Source of the DNA: Bradyrhizobium sp. PSBB068
GTDB lineage: Bacteria; Pseudomonadota; Alphaproteobacteria; Rhizobiales; Xanthobacteraceae
NCBI GenBank assembly: GCA_016839165.1
Contig: CP069300.1
Span: forward strand, 6,396,001-6,460,000
Direction of reading: 5' to 3'
DNA: 64,000 bases
Translations under genes and position numbers: made by a program
Shown: piece after piece, positions 28,425 to 37,396 of the stretch
Layout of the letters: every line of letters begins with the position of its first letter
Position numbering within the stretch: the stretch's first letter is position 1
Notes under the pieces: model-generated
The model's database searches: none
What the model saw: only the letters and a program-made list of their open reading frames with translations
Told to the model about the DNA's origin: nothing

Positions 28425-29441
28425 TCACATCGGCCGGTACGTCCGCACGTCGGCCGGCACGTTGACGCCGATCTTGATCGCGCCGACCGAGCGGATGATG
28501 TCGTCGCCGAGCAGTTGGGCGAAGCAGGCATAGCCCCAATCGTTCATGTGCAGGCCGTCGTCGATGACGAAATCGTTGATCGGGATCGCCTGCCGCTCGT
28601 GCCAGTCGCGCATCACCTCGAAGCGCGGGAAGATGCCGACATGGCGCAGCGCGGCGATGCGGCCGAGCAGCTTCACCATGCCGCGGGCGCTTTCCGGACG
28701 CTCGGTGACGCGCGGCGAATATTGCGGATCGACCAGCACGAGATCGGCGCCGTCGGCCTGGATGCGCGCCACGCCGTCCTCGACCTGCTTGGCGGTCTCG
28801 CTCGGATCGAGGTTGCGCAGCACCGCATTGGTACCGACCTGCCAGATCACCATGTCGGGATGCATGTCGATCACTTCGGTCTGCAGCCGCTTCATCATCT
28901 CCGGCGCGTCCTCGCCGCCCTTGCCGCGGTTGAGCACGGTGATGTCGGCCGAGGGATATTGCCGGCGCAGTTGCGCAGCGAGCCGGCTCGGATAGGTGAA
29001 TTCCGGCGCCGACGATCCGTAGCCCTGGGTCGAGGACGAGCCGAACGCGATGATGACGACCGGCTTGCCGGCGGCAAGCTTGGCCGCGACATGCGGTAGC
29101 GAGCCGGTGGTGTTGGGCACGCCGGTCGGCTGATGGCAGGGCACGCGGTGGAAGATGTCGCCGGCGGATCTGGCGACCTGCTTGACCTTGTCGAGCGCCT
29201 GGGAGGCGATGCCGGGCTGCTGCGGGCTGGCGGCGTCGACCGCCATCGCGGCGGGCTTGCCGACATCAGGCCGTGCGGCGTCGGATCTTGTCGCGGCACC
29301 CGATGACAATGCCGCATGCTGGTCGGCCTGGCCGGTCTGGGCGCGCGACGGCGCGACCGACAACGGCGCGAGCAGCAAGAGCGCCGCTACGGCGCGCAGG
29401 CTCCGCCCTGCATGAGAGCGAAAAGGGAACGCAAAACGCAT
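28425..29441 (-). CDS. Exported SGNH/GDSL hydrolase (operon partner of OpgC)
   Basis: Periplasmic esterase or acyltransferase domain protein of 338 residues. Signal peptide near residues 12-35, a linker, then the SGNH domain from about 120. Block I is FGSSSTQGYGSS, block III is WQVGTNAVLRNL with the Asn, and block V is DDGLHMNDWGYACFA with the Asp and His of the triad. All expected catalytic residues are visible. It is the last gene of a three-gene operon, 20 bp after the second SGNH gene. Likely role, inferred: transfer or removal of acyl groups on a periplasmic glycan. Confidence 0.88.
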   Translation of the reverse strand: MRFAFPFRSHAGRSLRAVAALLLLAPLSVAPSRAQTGQADQHAALSSGAATRSDAARPDVGKPAAMAVDAASPQQPGIASQALDKVKQVARSAGDIFHRVPCHQPTGVPNTTGSLPHVAAKLAAGKPVVIIAFGSSSTQGYGSSAPEFTYPSRLAAQLRRQYPSADITVLNRGKGGEDAPEMMKRLQTEVIDMHPDMVIWQVGTNAVLRNLDPSETAKQVEDGVARIQADGADLVLVDPQYSPRVTERPESARGMVKLLGRIAALRHVGIFPRFEVMRDWHERQAIPINDFVIDDGLHMNDWGYACFAQLLGDDIIRSVGAIKIGVNVPADVRTYRPM

Positions 29442-29461
29442 CAACTCTGCTTCCTCTAATT

Positions 29462-30226
29462 CTACTGCACCGGGCCCAGATGGGCCGCATCGATCACGAA
29501 TTTCGCCAGTGCGCGGCCGAGACAGGCGTGAACCTTCTTGGCCAGGTCGACACCATGCGAGGTGCTGAACAGGTCAAAATATCCGGCGTCGCTCCACTGC
29601 TTCATAATCGAGAACCGGTCGAACAGCGGAACGTCGTGCTGCTGCGCCACCACCTTGATATTGTCGAGATATGGCGGCGCAGAGATCATCGTCTCCGTGC
29701 GCGGGCTGTATTGCAGATTGACCAGCACCACGTCTGTCCCAGCGCCCCGTAACGCAACAACGCCGTCGTTGATGGCGGTCCGGAAATCGTCGGGATCGAC
29801 CGCTCGCATAGCATCGACCGTGCCGGTCTGCCAGATAACCAAAGTAGGCTTTTTTGCTTCGACAAGCTTAACAAGGGTTCCCGCGGTCTCTTCCGCGGTG
29901 CTTTTTCCCTGTAATTCTACGGATAGATCGATATTTGCCTGCGGAAATGCCTCCTTCAGCGCCGCCTGCAGCTTGGCCGGATAGGCACTCGCCTCGTTGC
30001 CCTGGATGGTCGAGGAGCGGCTGCCCACCACCAGCACGTTGAGCGGCTGGTTGGCCTTCACCGCATCGGTGACCTTCGGCAGCGAGCTCTCGCTCGACAG
30101 CAGATAGGCGGGCACGTCGCAGGGCGGCGGCGGCGCAGGCTCGGGATTGTCGCCGGCGCGCGCGGGCGCTGCCGCCAAACTGGCGGCCAGCAGCAGCAGG
30201 CCCAGCATCGTCCGTGCGGACTTCAT
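29462..30226 (-). CDS. Exported SGNH-like protein, degenerate catalytic blocks
   Basis: Product of 254 residues with a signal peptide (MLGLLLLAASLAAAPARA). It aligns along its length with the following SGNH protein: VVGSRSSTIQG for block I, WQTGTVDAMRAVDP for block III, LVNLQYSPR for a shared middle element, and FSTSHGVD for block V. The block III Asn is Val and the block V Asp is Ser, while a His is kept, so activity is doubtful. The ATG at 30226 overlaps the opgC stop by four bases (ATGA), showing translational coupling. Confidence 0.83.
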   Translation of the reverse strand: MKSARTMLGLLLLAASLAAAPARAGDNPEPAPPPPCDVPAYLLSSESSLPKVTDAVKANQPLNVLVVGSRSSTIQGNEASAYPAKLQAALKEAFPQANIDLSVELQGKSTAEETAGTLVKLVEAKKPTLVIWQTGTVDAMRAVDPDDFRTAINDGVVALRGAGTDVVLVNLQYSPRTETMISAPPYLDNIKVVAQQHDVPLFDRFSIMKQWSDAGYFDLFSTSHGVDLAKKVHACLGRALAKFVIDAAHLGPVQ

Positions 30227-31470
30227 GCTCCCCCTCCCGCCAGATCGGCGTTGCCGACCGCACCTTTTTTCGAGGCGCCTTTGTCGGCGGAGTGCTTGTA
30301 CCACGAAATAATCCACGCCATGCCGCACATGATGAGGATGCCGCACACGCTGATCAGGGCGTGCAGTGCGGCACCGCCAGAGACCTCGGCAAGCACGAAA
30401 TGACCGGCAAAGGCGAGGAAGACCCCGAGACAGAATATCTCAAGCGAATGCTGGCCACACAGGATCAATGGTCGCAGCCACCGCGATTTCAAGCCCGGCC
30501 AATCCCGGGGCAGGAAGCGCACGGTGAGGGCGGCGAGCGCCAGGAAATGCGCAAACCGCAACACGTCCAGGTCGGTCTTGTTGATCGGATACATCCATTG
30601 CTCGATGACCTTCGGCATGATGTGGCCGAGCTGCGGCACGTACCAGGTCAGGGTCACGAAGAACGCGGCGACCAGATAGACGATGCAGATCCACATCGTG
30701 ATGTTCGACGACAGGATGCGCGACATCCGCCGCGCGCCGCCGAGTGCGCACCAGGCGCCGAACACGAACAACAATTGCCAGGCGAACGGATTGAACGCCC
30801 AGAAGCCGTTCGGATAGGCCGACAGATACAGATCGAACTGCCAGGTCAGCGCGTAGAGCAGGACCGACAGGCCGAGCGTGACGTCGGGCTTCCACTTCAT
30901 CAGCCACAGGATCAGCGGCAGGAACAGCATCAGCACGATATAGAGCGGCAGCACGTCCATGTTGACGGGACGGAAGCGCAGCAGCAGCGCCTGCACGATG
31001 GTGACGTCGGGCTGCTTGAGGAAGTCCATGATCCCCATTTCCTCGCTGTACAGCGGGTTCTCGAACGAGGTCGCGACATAGGAGATCTCGGCGAGGAAGA
31101 TCGTGAACAGGAAGACGTGCGCGACATAGATCTGCCAGACCCGGCGCAGGATGCGCGCGGTCGCGATCACGAAGCCGCCCTCCAGCATCGCGCGGCCGTA
31201 GACGAAGGCTGCGGTGTAGCCGGAGATGAAGATGAAGATCTCGGTGGCGTCGGAGAAGCCGTAATTGCGGAGCGTCAGCCAGGTCAAAAGATTGGTCGGC
31301 AGGTGATCGATGAAGATCAGCCACAGCGCGAGCCCCCGGAACAGATCGAGCCTGAGCTCGCGCTCGCCGGTCGCCGGCAGTGTGATCGCGGGCGCGGCCG
31401 CCGCCACCTTCGCCTCGGCTTTGGCCTCAGCCACCGGCGAGCCGGCTATGGGATCGGCAATCGAGCTCAT
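30223..31470 (-). CDS. opgC: OpgC-domain membrane acyltransferase
   Basis: Polytopic inner-membrane protein of 415 residues with about ten helices. N-terminal RELRLDLFRGLALWLIFIDHLPTNLLTWLTLRNYGFSDATEIFIFISGYTAA is the OpgC signature (Arg-Asp-x-x-Arg-Gly then Ile-Asp-His, like acyltransferase-3 enzymes). OpgC of Rhodobacter succinylates osmoregulated periplasmic glucans. The start at 31470 is used because upstream residues to 31518 look like untranslated sequence. First gene of an operon with two SGNH proteins. Confidence 0.9.
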   Translation of the reverse strand: MSSIADPIAGSPVAEAKAEAKVAAAAPAITLPATGERELRLDLFRGLALWLIFIDHLPTNLLTWLTLRNYGFSDATEIFIFISGYTAAFVYGRAMLEGGFVIATARILRRVWQIYVAHVFLFTIFLAEISYVATSFENPLYSEEMGIMDFLKQPDVTIVQALLLRFRPVNMDVLPLYIVLMLFLPLILWLMKWKPDVTLGLSVLLYALTWQFDLYLSAYPNGFWAFNPFAWQLLFVFGAWCALGGARRMSRILSSNITMWICIVYLVAAFFVTLTWYVPQLGHIMPKVIEQWMYPINKTDLDVLRFAHFLALAALTVRFLPRDWPGLKSRWLRPLILCGQHSLEIFCLGVFLAFAGHFVLAEVSGGAALHALISVCGILIMCGMAWIISWYKHSADKGASKKGAVGNADLAGGGA

Positions 31471-31744
31471 CAAACACCGTGTCGGCTGCGGACGCTCCGC
31501 ATGCCCAGCTGAAAACATAATATCGGTCCGCGACTTGCGGACAAAGCGCAGAGTGCGGCGACATGCGGCCGCGCTTTAGAGCGGAACTATGTTGAAAGCG
31601 CGATGAACAGACTGTCCCCGGGGGCCGGGTTTTCACAGCCCGGCAGGCGATTGGTTCCGGCTGACCAATTGGCTATGATGGCGTCCTGATTGAGTGTGAT
31701 CCGGCCGAAAGTGGATCACGGCCAAGACCATCGGATTGAGCCGC

Positions 31745-32143
31745 ATGTACCGCGCCGTTACCCGCCAGATCGAAGTCACCGTCGAGCCGAACTTCATGCC
31801 GGAGCGCTCGTCGGTCGACCGGCGCGAATATTTCTGGTCCTACAAGATCGTGATCGTCAATTCGGGTCCGGAAACGGTGCAGCTGCGGACGCGGCACTGG
31901 ATCATCACCGATGCCACCGGCCGCCGCCAGGAGGTGCGTGGCGAGGGCGTGGTCGGCGAACAGCCGGTGCTCGCGCCCGGCGAACGCTTCGAATACACCT
32001 CCGGCGTGCCGCTGCCGACCGCCTCCGGCTTCATGGCCGGCAGCTATCAGATGGTCACCGAAGCCGGCGAGCGTTTTGAGATCGACGTGCCGACCTTCTC
32101 GCTGGACAGCCCGAGCCCGGACGGGAAGCGGGTGTTGAATTGA
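31745..32143 (+). CDS. apaG: ApaG protein
   Basis: Small beta-sandwich protein of 132 residues, fibronectin-III-like, linked by genetics to Co2+/Mg2+ resistance and dinucleotide polyphosphate levels; the biochemical role is not settled. Motifs: EVTVEPNFMPERSSVDRREYFWSYKIVIVNSG, QLRTRHWIITDATGRRQEVRGEGVVGEQPVLAPGERFEYTSG and FMAGSYQMV. The ATG at 31745 is taken as the start; a TTG at 31736 is also in frame, and neither has a strong ribosome site. It is convergent with hslO. Confidence 0.95.
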   Translation: MYRAVTRQIEVTVEPNFMPERSSVDRREYFWSYKIVIVNSGPETVQLRTRHWIITDATGRRQEVRGEGVVGEQPVLAPGERFEYTSGVPLPTASGFMAGSYQMVTEAGERFEIDVPTFSLDSPSPDGKRVLN

Positions 32144-32162
32144 TGCGCTTCCGCGCACGCCG

Positions 32163-33167
32163 CTATTGCTCCACGCCGGCTTCCTGCGGCGTGAACTCGT
32201 AGACCGACGAGCAGAACTCGCAGGTCACGACGACCTTACCGTCCTTGACCATCTCGGCGCGATCGTTCGGCGCAAAACTCTTCAACATCGACGACACCGC
32301 ATCGCGCGAGCACGAGCACTGTGCGCGCAGCGGTTGCGGGTTGAAGACGCGGACGCCGCGTTCGTGGAACAGGCGGTACAACAGCCGCTCGCCGGACAGA
32401 TCGGGATCGATCAGCTCGACATCCTCGACGGTCGAGATCAGCGACTGTCCCTCGACCCAGGCATCGTCGTCCGGCACGCTGTGCGTGACCGTACCATCGG
32501 GCGCATCGCCGGGGTGCAGATCGGCCTGCTTGGCGCGCTCCGGCGCCTTGGGCAGGAACTGCAGCAGGATGCCGCCGGCGCGCCAGTGCAGCTTGCCGCC
32601 CTCGCCGCCGCGCATCTCCTCGCCGACCGCCAGCCGGACCCGTGTCGGAATCTGCTCCGAGCGCAGGAAATATTCGTGCGCCGCCTCTTCGAGGCCGCCG
32701 CCATCGAGCGCGACCAGGCCCTGGTAGCGGCTGGTGTTGGAGCCCTGGTCGATCGTCATCGCAAGGTGACCCTTGCCGAGCAGTTCGCCCGAGGTCTGCC
32801 CCGGCTTGAGCTGCGCCGCGTCGTAACGGGCATAGGCACGCAGCCGGTCGGGCGCCTGGAAATCGACGATCAGCAGCGACACCGGGCCTTCGGTCCGGGT
32901 CTGCAGGATGAAGCGCCCCTCGAACTTGACCGACGAGCCGAGCAGCGTGGTCAGCACGATGGCCTCGCCGAGCAGCTTGCCGACTGCCGGCGGATAATCG
33001 TGCTTGTGCAGGATCTCGTCGAGCGCGGGGCCGAGCCGGGTCAACCGGCCGCGCAAATCCAGCGCGCCGACCTCGAAGGCCAGCACGGCATCGTCGACAG
33101 GAACCGAAGACGGCGCGCGAACCGGCGCCTCGGTCGTGATTTTGATGTCGGGGGATTGTGAAACCAT
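32163..33167 (-). CDS. hslO: Hsp33 redox-regulated chaperone
   Basis: Cytoplasmic holdase of 334 residues activated by oxidation. The N-terminal domain includes SVKFEGRFILQTRTEGPVSLLIVDFQ and GKGHLAMTIDQGSNTSRYQGLVAL. The C-terminal redox switch has CSC and CEFC (in AQCSCSRDAV and VVVTCEFCSSVYEF), the zinc-binding cysteine pairs separated by about 30 residues. Slightly longer than the E. coli protein because of an N-terminal extension. Downstream of argF on the same strand but separated by a family A repeat. Confidence 0.96.
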   Translation of the reverse strand: MVSQSPDIKITTEAPVRAPSSVPVDDAVLAFEVGALDLRGRLTRLGPALDEILHKHDYPPAVGKLLGEAIVLTTLLGSSVKFEGRFILQTRTEGPVSLLIVDFQAPDRLRAYARYDAAQLKPGQTSGELLGKGHLAMTIDQGSNTSRYQGLVALDGGGLEEAAHEYFLRSEQIPTRVRLAVGEEMRGGEGGKLHWRAGGILLQFLPKAPERAKQADLHPGDAPDGTVTHSVPDDDAWVEGQSLISTVEDVELIDPDLSGERLLYRLFHERGVRVFNPQPLRAQCSCSRDAVSSMLKSFAPNDRAEMVKDGKVVVTCEFCSSVYEFTPQEAGVEQ

Positions 33168-33224
33168 GGCGCTCTATCTGGGGTCTCGGACCGTGAAATA
33201 AAGGGGTTCACTCAACGAGGGAAC

Positions 33225-33340
33225 GTCGTCCCGGCGAAGGCCGGGACCCAACCACAGAGTTCTGTTACGACACAAGGCGTCTCCCCTTGTGCCCTTTCCA
33301 CGGGCCGCGGCTTATGGGTCCCGGCTTTCGCCGGGACGAC
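33225..33340. repeat. Composite palindrome, family A, copy 5
   Basis: Left arm GTCGTCCCGGCGAAGGCC, right arm with GGCTTTCGCCGGGACGAC; total 116 bp. It lies between argF and hslO. Confidence 0.8.
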
Positions 33341-33356
33341 AGCGTTGAAGCGGCGC

Positions 33357-34283
33357 TTACGCGACTTCGTTAAAGCACCAGGCCAGAATGCCCTTCTGCG
33401 CATGCAGGCGGTTTTCCGCCTCGTCGAACACCACGGATTGCGGCCCGTCGATCACCTCGTCGGTGACCTCCTCGCCGCGATGCGCGGGCAGGCAGTGCAT
33501 GAACAGCGCGTCCGGCTTGGCGAGCGACATCAGCTTGGCATTGACCTGATAGGGCTGCAGCACGTTGTGGCGGCGCTCGCCCTCCTTGTCGCCCATCGAC
33601 ACCCAGGTGTCGGTGACGACGCAATCGGCGCCACGCACGGCGGCTTCCGGGTCGGTGCCGAGCACGATAGGCGCGCCGGTCGCCTTGATCCAGTCGCGCA
33701 TCGGCTTCTTCGGCGACAGCTCCGGAGGCGTCGCGATATTGAGCTGGAACTTGAACCGCTCGGCGGCGTGCGCCCAGGACGCCAGCACGTTGTTGTCGTC
33801 GCCGGTCCACGCCACGGTCTTGCCCGCGATCGAGCCGCGATTTTCCTCATAGGTCATGAGGTCGGCCATCACCTGGCAGGGATGCGAGCGCCGGGTCAGG
33901 CCGTTGATGACGGGGACGGTGGCATGCGCGGCGAGTTCGAGCAGCGCGTCGTGGTTGAGGATGCGGATCATGATCGCATCGACATAGCGCGACAGCACGC
34001 GCGCGGTGTCGGCGATGGTCTCGCCGCGGCCGAGCTGCATCTCGGCGCCGGTCAGCATGATGGATTCACCGCCGAGCTGGCGCATGCCGACGTCGAACGA
34101 CACCCTGGTGCGGGTCGACGGGCGCTCGAAGATCATCGCCAGCGTCTTGCCTTCGAGCGGCTTCCTGCCCTTCTCATGCGCCTTCAGCTTCGCCTTCATG
34201 GCGGCGCCGGCCGACAGCATGTTGCGCAGCTCGCCGAGCGGCAGCTCGTTGATGTCGAGGAAATGACGGACCGGCTTGCTCAT
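33357..34283 (-). CDS. argF: Ornithine carbamoyltransferase
   Basis: Cytosolic enzyme of 308 residues making citrulline from ornithine and carbamoyl phosphate in arginine biosynthesis. Carbamoyl-phosphate motif [20 protein letters not shown], ornithine loop [12 protein letters not shown], and the catalytic [20 protein letters not shown]. Length matches anabolic enzymes. Its ATG overlaps the argD stop by one base (TAATG), so the two are translationally coupled. The frame continuing to 34868 is a shadow over argD. Confidence 0.97.
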   Translation of the reverse strand: MSKPVRHFLDINELPLGELRNMLSAGAAMKAKLKAHEKGRKPLEGKTLAMIFERPSTRTRVSFDVGMRQLGGESIMLTGAEMQLGRGETIADTARVLSRYVDAIMIRILNHDALLELAAHATVPVINGLTRRSHPCQVMADLMTYEENRGSIAGKTVAWTGDDNNVLASWAHAAERFKFQLNIATPPELSPKKPMRDWIKATGAPIVLGTDPEAAVRGADCVVTDTWVSMGDKEGERRHNVLQPYQVNAKLMSLAKPDALFMHCLPAHRGEEVTDEVIDGPQSVVFDEAENRLHAQKGILAWCFNEVA

Positions 34284-35488
34284 TATCCGGCCTTCCTCGG
34301 CTGCGCCGGCGACAATGTCGCGCAGGCGCGCTCGAGCGAGGCGATCGACTGGTCGATCTCGGCTTCGGTCACGATCAAGGGCGCGAGGAACCGCACCACA
34401 TTGTCGCCGGCGCCGACGGTGAGCAGCTTCTCGTTGCGCAGCGCGGTGATCAGATCGCCGGACGGCACCACGGCCTTGACGCCTATCAGCAAGCCCTCGC
34501 CGCGCACCTCCGACAGCACGCCGGGATAGCGGTCCACCACGGAGGCGAGCTTCTGCTTGAGCAACAGCGACATCTTCTGCACGTGCTCGAAGAAGCCGGG
34601 CTTGAGCACGACGTCGAGCACGGCATTGGCGGCGGCAACCGCGAGCGGATTGCCGCCGAAGGTCGAGCCATGCGAGCCCGGCGCCATGCCGGCCGCGGCC
34701 TGCGCGGTCGCCAGCACCGCGCCGATCGGGAATCCACCGCCGAGCGCCTTGGCCAGCGACATCACATCGGGCGTCACGCCGGTGCGCTTGTAAGCGAACA
34801 GCTCGCCGGTGCGGCCCATGCCGGTCTGCACCTCGTCGAAGGCGAGCAACAGGCCGTGCTCGTCGCACAGCGCGCGCAATGCCTTGAAGAACGCCTGCGG
34901 CGCGCCGCGCACGCCGCCCTCGCCCTGCACCGGTTCGATCAGGATGCCGGCGGTGTGCGGACCGATCGCCTTCTTCACCGCCTCGATGTCGCCATGCGGC
35001 ACCTGGTCGAAGCCGTCCATCGGCGGACCGAAGCCCTCGAGATATTTCGCCGAGCCGGTCGCGGCCAGCGTGCCCAGCGTGCGGCCATGGAACGCGCCCT
35101 CGAAGGTGATGATGCGGTAGCGCTCGCCATGGCCCTTGGAGAAGTGATGATGGCGGACCAGCTTGATCACGCCCTCCATCGCCTCAGCGCCGGAATTGCA
35201 GAAGAATACGAAGTCGGCAAAGCTCTGCTCGCACAGCCGCGCGGCGAGCACCTCGCCGTCGGGGCTCTTGAACAGGTTCGACATGTGCCACAGCTTGGTC
35301 GCCTGTTCCTGCAGCGCCTTGACCAGATGCGGATGCGCGTGCCCGAGCGCGTTCACCGCGACGCCCGAGGTGAAATCGAGATAGCGGTCGCCGTTGGTTG
35401 CGATCAGCCAGGCGCCCTCACCGCGCTCGAAGCCGAGATCGACCCTGGCGAAGACGGGGAGCAGATGCGACGGGGCGCTGTTGGTCAT
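34283..35488 (-). CDS. argD: Acetylornithine aminotransferase
   Basis: Class-III PLP aminotransferase of 401 residues converting N-acetylglutamate semialdehyde to N-acetylornithine (and often acting in lysine synthesis). Motifs: [79 protein letters not shown] and the PLP lysine in [15 protein letters not shown]. The start at 35488 gives the usual N-terminus. A strong promoter and a terminator-like hairpin lie upstream, suggesting control before the operon. Confidence 0.97.
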   Translation of the reverse strand: MTNSAPSHLLPVFARVDLGFERGEGAWLIATNGDRYLDFTSGVAVNALGHAHPHLVKALQEQATKLWHMSNLFKSPDGEVLAARLCEQSFADFVFFCNSGAEAMEGVIKLVRHHHFSKGHGERYRIITFEGAFHGRTLGTLAATGSAKYLEGFGPPMDGFDQVPHGDIEAVKKAIGPHTAGILIEPVQGEGGVRGAPQAFFKALRALCDEHGLLLAFDEVQTGMGRTGELFAYKRTGVTPDVMSLAKALGGGFPIGAVLATAQAAAGMAPGSHGSTFGGNPLAVAAANAVLDVVLKPGFFEHVQKMSLLLKQKLASVVDRYPGVLSEVRGEGLLIGVKAVVPSGDLITALRNEKLLTVGAGDNVVRFLAPLIVTEAEIDQSIASLERACATLSPAQPRKAG

Positions 35489-35560
35489 GGCGTTCACTGC
35501 CGGTTTGGGGCCGACAATTGCCGCGCGCATTGACGCCAGCGCAGCAACGGCCAGCTTCGG

Positions 35561-35589
35561 AAAACAAAACGGCCGCCTTTGCGGGCGGC
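35561..35589 (-). terminator. Terminator-like hairpin in the argD leader
   Basis: Read on the minus strand: GCCGCC, loop CGCAAA, GGCGGC, then CGTTTTGTTTT. It lies about 75-100 bp upstream of the argD ATG and only a few bases after the predicted transcription start, so it may attenuate the arg operon or end a very short RNA. Confidence 0.55.
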
Positions 35590-35599
35590 ACGTGGGGTC

Positions 35600-35627
35600 A
35601 TTCTATGCTGCGGCCGGTCGGTGTCAA
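35600..35627 (-). promoter_or_regulatory. Sigma-70 promoter of argD-argF
   Basis: Read on the minus strand: TTGACA (35627-35622), 16-bp spacer, TAGAAT (35605-35600). Eleven of twelve hexamer bases match the consensus. It is about 110 bp upstream of argD. Confidence 0.65.
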
Positions 35628-35984
35628 TCGCCAGGAGCCGCCCTTTGCCGGCCGTCCTGCAATGCCAAACCAGCGCAATCCGGAGCATTCCGGTGCAGTG
35701 GAAAAGCCTCATAGCAATGCTTAACTTTGTGGGAACATGTGGACGCACGACCGCGGACTCTTGCGCCAGAGTCACGCCATATTGTAGCGTTTGGCCTGTC
35801 GGGTACGACATCTCGTGCGGCAGTACTGGACCCTCTAAGTAGCCTTCGTGTCTCACGTAAACGTTCGGGCGCAACATCGTGTCCGGCGAGGGCTAAGGGA
35901 TTCTGGCCGCAGGGATATTTGTCCAGATTTGGCTCGCAGCGCCGCTCCAATGACTGGCCGGCGCCATGCGAAAGGAAGAATGCG

Positions 35985-36497
35985 ATGACGGTATTGACCT
36001 GGTCCGACGATCGCGTCGAGCAGCTGAAGAAGCTCTGGGAGTCTGGCCTTTCGGCCAGCCAGATCGCAGCGGAACTTGGCAATGTGACGCGAAACGCCGT
36101 GATCGGCAAAGTGCATCGGCTCGGCCTCTCCGGCCGCGCCAAGGCCCCCTCGACCGCCGCGCCGCGGCAGCGCAAGGCCCGTCCCGCCCAGCACATGATG
36201 CGGGTGGCGCGCCCGGTTTCGCGCGGCAACACCGCGCTCGCACACGCCTTCGAGGTCGAGATGGAGCCCGATCCGATCTCCTTCGACAACGTGGTGCCGA
36301 TGAGCCAGCGGCTGTCGCTGCTCGAGCTCAACGAGGCGACCTGCCATTGGCCGGTCGGCGATCCCTCGAGCCCGGAATTCTTCTTCTGCGGCGGCAAGGC
36401 GCTCGCCGGCCTGCCCTATTGCGCACATCACTCGCGCGTCGCCTACCAGCCCGCCGCCGATCGCCGCCGGCCATCGGCGAAGCCACAGATCAAGTAA
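35985..36497 (+). CDS. gcrA: GcrA cell cycle regulator
   Basis: DNA-binding cell-cycle regulator of 170 residues, found in alphaproteobacteria; it binds sigma-70 holoenzyme and prefers promoters with methylated GANTC sites. N-terminal helix-turn-helix WSDDRVEQLKKLWESGLSASQIAAELGNVTRNAVIGKVHRLGLSGRAK is the signature, followed by a basic linker and a C-terminal domain (NEATCHWPVGDPSSPEFFFCGGKALAGLPYCAHHSRVAY) with conserved cysteines and histidines. The ATG at 35985 has AAAGGAAG upstream. A longer frame to 35727 is non-coding. Confidence 0.96.
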   Translation: MTVLTWSDDRVEQLKKLWESGLSASQIAAELGNVTRNAVIGKVHRLGLSGRAKAPSTAAPRQRKARPAQHMMRVARPVSRGNTALAHAFEVEMEPDPISFDNVVPMSQRLSLLELNEATCHWPVGDPSSPEFFFCGGKALAGLPYCAHHSRVAYQPAADRRRPSAKPQIK

Positions 36498-36528
36498 GCA
36501 CTCGGGAAACGACGGAAGACTTCAAAAC

Positions 36529-36556
36529 AAATCCCCGCGAAAGCGGGGATTTTTTT
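36529..36556. terminator. Terminator between gcrA and phoB
   Basis: Stem AAATCCCCGC / GCGGGGATTT with a GAAA loop and a T-run on the plus strand; preceding A residues let it act for the convergent phoB as well. Confidence 0.88.
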
Positions 36557-36625
36557 GTGGTGCGCAGCTCGTCATGGAGCCAACAGGACGACGCCGTGTT
36601 GTGGCCTGTGATCGCGACCAAGCCG

Positions 36626-37336
36626 TTACGGCTGCGGCTCGGCTTTCGCGAAGCGGTCGTCGAGCGCATAGCCGGCGCCGCGCACGGTGCGGATCGGATC
36701 CTGCTCGCGGCCCGGATTGAGCAGCTTGCGCAGGCGGCCGATATGCACGTCGACGGTGCGCTCATCGATGTAGATGTCGCGGCCCCAGACGCTGTCGAGC
36801 AGCTGCTCGCGGCTGAATACGCGGCCGGGATGCTCGAGGAAGAATTCAAGCAGGCGATATTCGGTCGGCCCGAGATCGATCGGGCGCCCCGAACGCGCCA
36901 CGCGGCGCTTCTCGCGGTCGAGCTCGATGTCACCATAGGTCAGCACGGTCGCAAGCCGCTCCGGGCTCGCGCGGCGCAACAGGCCCTTCACCCGTGCCAG
37001 CAATTCCGGCACCGAGAACGGCTTGACGATGTAATCGTCGGCGCCGGTGGCCAGCCCGCGCACCCGCTCGCTCTCCTCGCCGCGCGCGGTCAGCATGATG
37101 ATCGGAAGCTGCTTGGTCTCGGGCCGCGCCCGCAACCGTCGGCACAGCTCGATGCCGGACAGGCCCGGCAGCATCCAGTCCAGCACCACGAGGTCGGGAA
37201 CGCGCTCCTTCAGCCGGGTGTCGGCATCGTCGCCGCGCCCCACCGTTTCGACATCGTAGCCTTCGGCATCGAGGTTGTAGCGCAACAGTGTCGTCAGCGC
37301 TTCCTCGTCTTCGACTACCAGAATGCGTGCGCTCAT
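36626..37336 (-). CDS. phoB: Phosphate response regulator PhoB
   Basis: OmpR-family response regulator of 236 residues that activates the Pho regulon under phosphate limitation. Receiver domain with ILVVEDEEAL and phospho-acceptor Asp53 in LVVLDWMLPG, Lys in DDYIVKPFSVPELLARV, and a winged-helix DNA-binding domain (LGPTEYRLLEFFLEHPGRVFSREQLLDSVWGRDIYIDERTVDVHIGRLRKLL). Last gene of the pst cluster, 60 bp after phoU, same strand. Confidence 0.97.
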   Translation of the reverse strand: MSARILVVEDEEALTTLLRYNLDAEGYDVETVGRGDDADTRLKERVPDLVVLDWMLPGLSGIELCRRLRARPETKQLPIIMLTARGEESERVRGLATGADDYIVKPFSVPELLARVKGLLRRASPERLATVLTYGDIELDREKRRVARSGRPIDLGPTEYRLLEFFLEHPGRVFSREQLLDSVWGRDIYIDERTVDVHIGRLRKLLNPGREQDPIRTVRGAGYALDDRFAKAEPQP

Positions 37337-37396
37337 CGGTCTAAGTTCTTTCTCTGTGGTGATCCGTTGCCCTGACGCAAACCGAAACGCCGTCGA

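Larger units (their letters stand above)
35489..35984. other. Divergent intergenic region argD / gcrA
   Basis: About 500 bp without a gene. It holds the argD promoter and hairpin on the minus strand and two GANTC methylation sites (35756-35760 and 35899-35903) ahead of gcrA. I see no further structure. Confidence 0.5.

Noticed and set aside
33357..34868. Extended ArgF of 503 residues
   Set aside because: The extension is a low-complexity Arg-rich shadow of arg[12 protein letters not shown] at 34283 is the normal ArgF start.
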